Source: Agelaius tricolor (taxonomy: Eukaryota; Chordata; Aves; Passeriformes; Icteridae). From it: a stretch of DNA of 64,000 bases. A program made the position numbers and the translations under genes. Of this stretch, positions 63,089-64,000 are shown piece after piece. The notes below the pieces were generated by a model. That model was not told the origin of the DNA, made no database searches, and saw nothing but the letters and a program-made list of their open reading frames with translations. The stretch lies in NCBI GenBank assembly GCA_023055355.1, contig JALJCS010000006.1, forward strand, positions 34,248,501 to 34,312,500, written 5' to 3'. Numbering within the stretch: position 1 is the first letter of the stretch; the number at the start of each line of letters is the position of its first letter.

Positions 63089-64000
63089 TTCTCTATCCGG
63101 CACTCTACGGGATGCTTTCTTTGTGGCCAGGTAAAGACACACATAGATATTCAAAGTTCTTTGCAGATGACTGTCTCAATGACCACAAAAAGAGCATCAG
63201 AAAGCCTTACACTTCTTACACTTGCTTGAGCCTCTTGAAGAGCAGAAGGTCAAAATTATAAACATAATCAGATTAAATACTTACCATATGGATAACTGTA
63301 TTCTTTTCAACATTGTAATACACTTTGCAGCCAAGCCTACAGCTCTAGCACACAGCTTTACCAGAAACATGAGAGCAGAACATGCTGGGGTCAAGCCACG
63401 ATGAAAAAGCACCAAGTGGAATCCCTGCCAAACTTTTGCAGAGTGCACTAACTCTCTCCCAGAAGCTGCCAGCAGGGGATAAAATATCTCCCACCTGTCC
63501 TCAAAAGAGGATATTTTCCAAAGAAACTATATATTTACGGAAAAGGCACCTGCTGAACTAGATAAGAGGCTGTTATAGAAGTGCAGTAAATTCTGGGATC
63601 AAAATGCAACTTCCTTCCACGGGTGTAAAGAGTAGTGGCTGTAGAGGGGTGAAGAGAGGGACATTTCACCAAATGCTAGGGAAGAACAGGGAACTGTCAG
63701 GGACTGGTGGCACAGCTTGCTACTGTTGCTGCTCACTGGTGATAAATTCAGGTGAGGTAAAACAATGTGAGGTAAATAGCCTCACTAACTCAATTCTTCA
63801 CCTTGCTATCTCCCAGACTATCTCGTTCAAAGCTCCTCAGAGAAGCTTTTAAGGGAAAGACTTCAGACACATATATTAAGGATAGTGAGCTTGACCATTA
63901 TCAATAAAATAATTTAATGTAAGAACAGTTTAAATGTAGTTAAAGCTAAAGAAAAGATTCAAAGCTAGGCCACAGATGCTCCATCATAACCAGGCCACAG
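63089..64000. other. Non-coding right edge of the window
   Basis: Mixed AT-rich sequence with unremarkable open frames up to 82 codons. No exon, RNA gene or repeat family recognised. Confidence 0.45.

Noticed and set aside
1..64000. tRNA, rRNA, CRISPR or bacterial-type operons
   Set aside because: No tRNA TPsiC-arm or clover-leaf-like segment, no rRNA-like sequence and no regularly spaced repeats with unique spacers were seen. The sequence is vertebrate-like throughout.

Overview
This window looks like bird nuclear DNA. It is AT-rich with long non-coding stretches and no bacterial-style gene packing. Its repeats are of avian type: CR1 LINE 3' ends with the ATTCTATG-like terminal signature, and two solitary endogenous-retrovirus LTRs resembling families that are abundant in bird genomes. 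There is no operon, plasmid, phage, CRISPR array or recognisable RNA gene. Almost all of the 64 kb reads as intronic or gene-flanking sequence.

Gene content. I can support two internal coding exons, both on the minus strand. One is 136 bp (39700-39835) and the other 67 bp (10782-10848). Each has good splice sites. The first ends in phase 1 and the second begins in phase 1, so they fit together across an intron of about 28.9 kb. The joined reading frame is serine-, threonine- and acid-rich with no recognisable domain, and I cannot name the gene. The rest of its exons are presumably outside the window or not detectable by eye.

Layout. 1-1801: AT-rich flank, then a minus-strand solo ERVL-type LTR (735-1796) with a perfect 5-bp target-site duplication. 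1802-10781: non-coding, with a C-rich block near 9.5-9.9 kb. 10782-10953: the 67-bp exon and a perfect 27-bp tandem duplication just upstream of its acceptor. 11-15.5 kb: a decayed CR1/L3-like reverse-transcriptase fragment, a possible 38-bp cryptic exon and a CR1 3' end. 17.85-18.42 kb: an isolated CpG island with a YY1-like site, a CTCF-like site and a GC-rich minisatellite carrying repeated G-quadruplex motifs on the minus strand. It could be an intronic alternative or antisense promoter. 18.4-39.7 kb: intron, with several blocks that look like conserved developmental enhancers (about 27.0, 32.0 and 35.75 kb) and one CR1 (33.4 kb). 39.7 kb: the 136-bp exon, with a decayed antisense LTR about 0.6 kb upstream of it. 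41-64 kb: non-coding, with a perfect 15-bp-arm hairpin (59.3 kb) and a pair of related 84-bp segments (62.2 and 63.0 kb).

Limits. Repeat family names, conservation and gene identity all need database searches I could not run. The open frames longer than 60 codons look like chance frames, CpG/minisatellite frames or repeat-derived frames.
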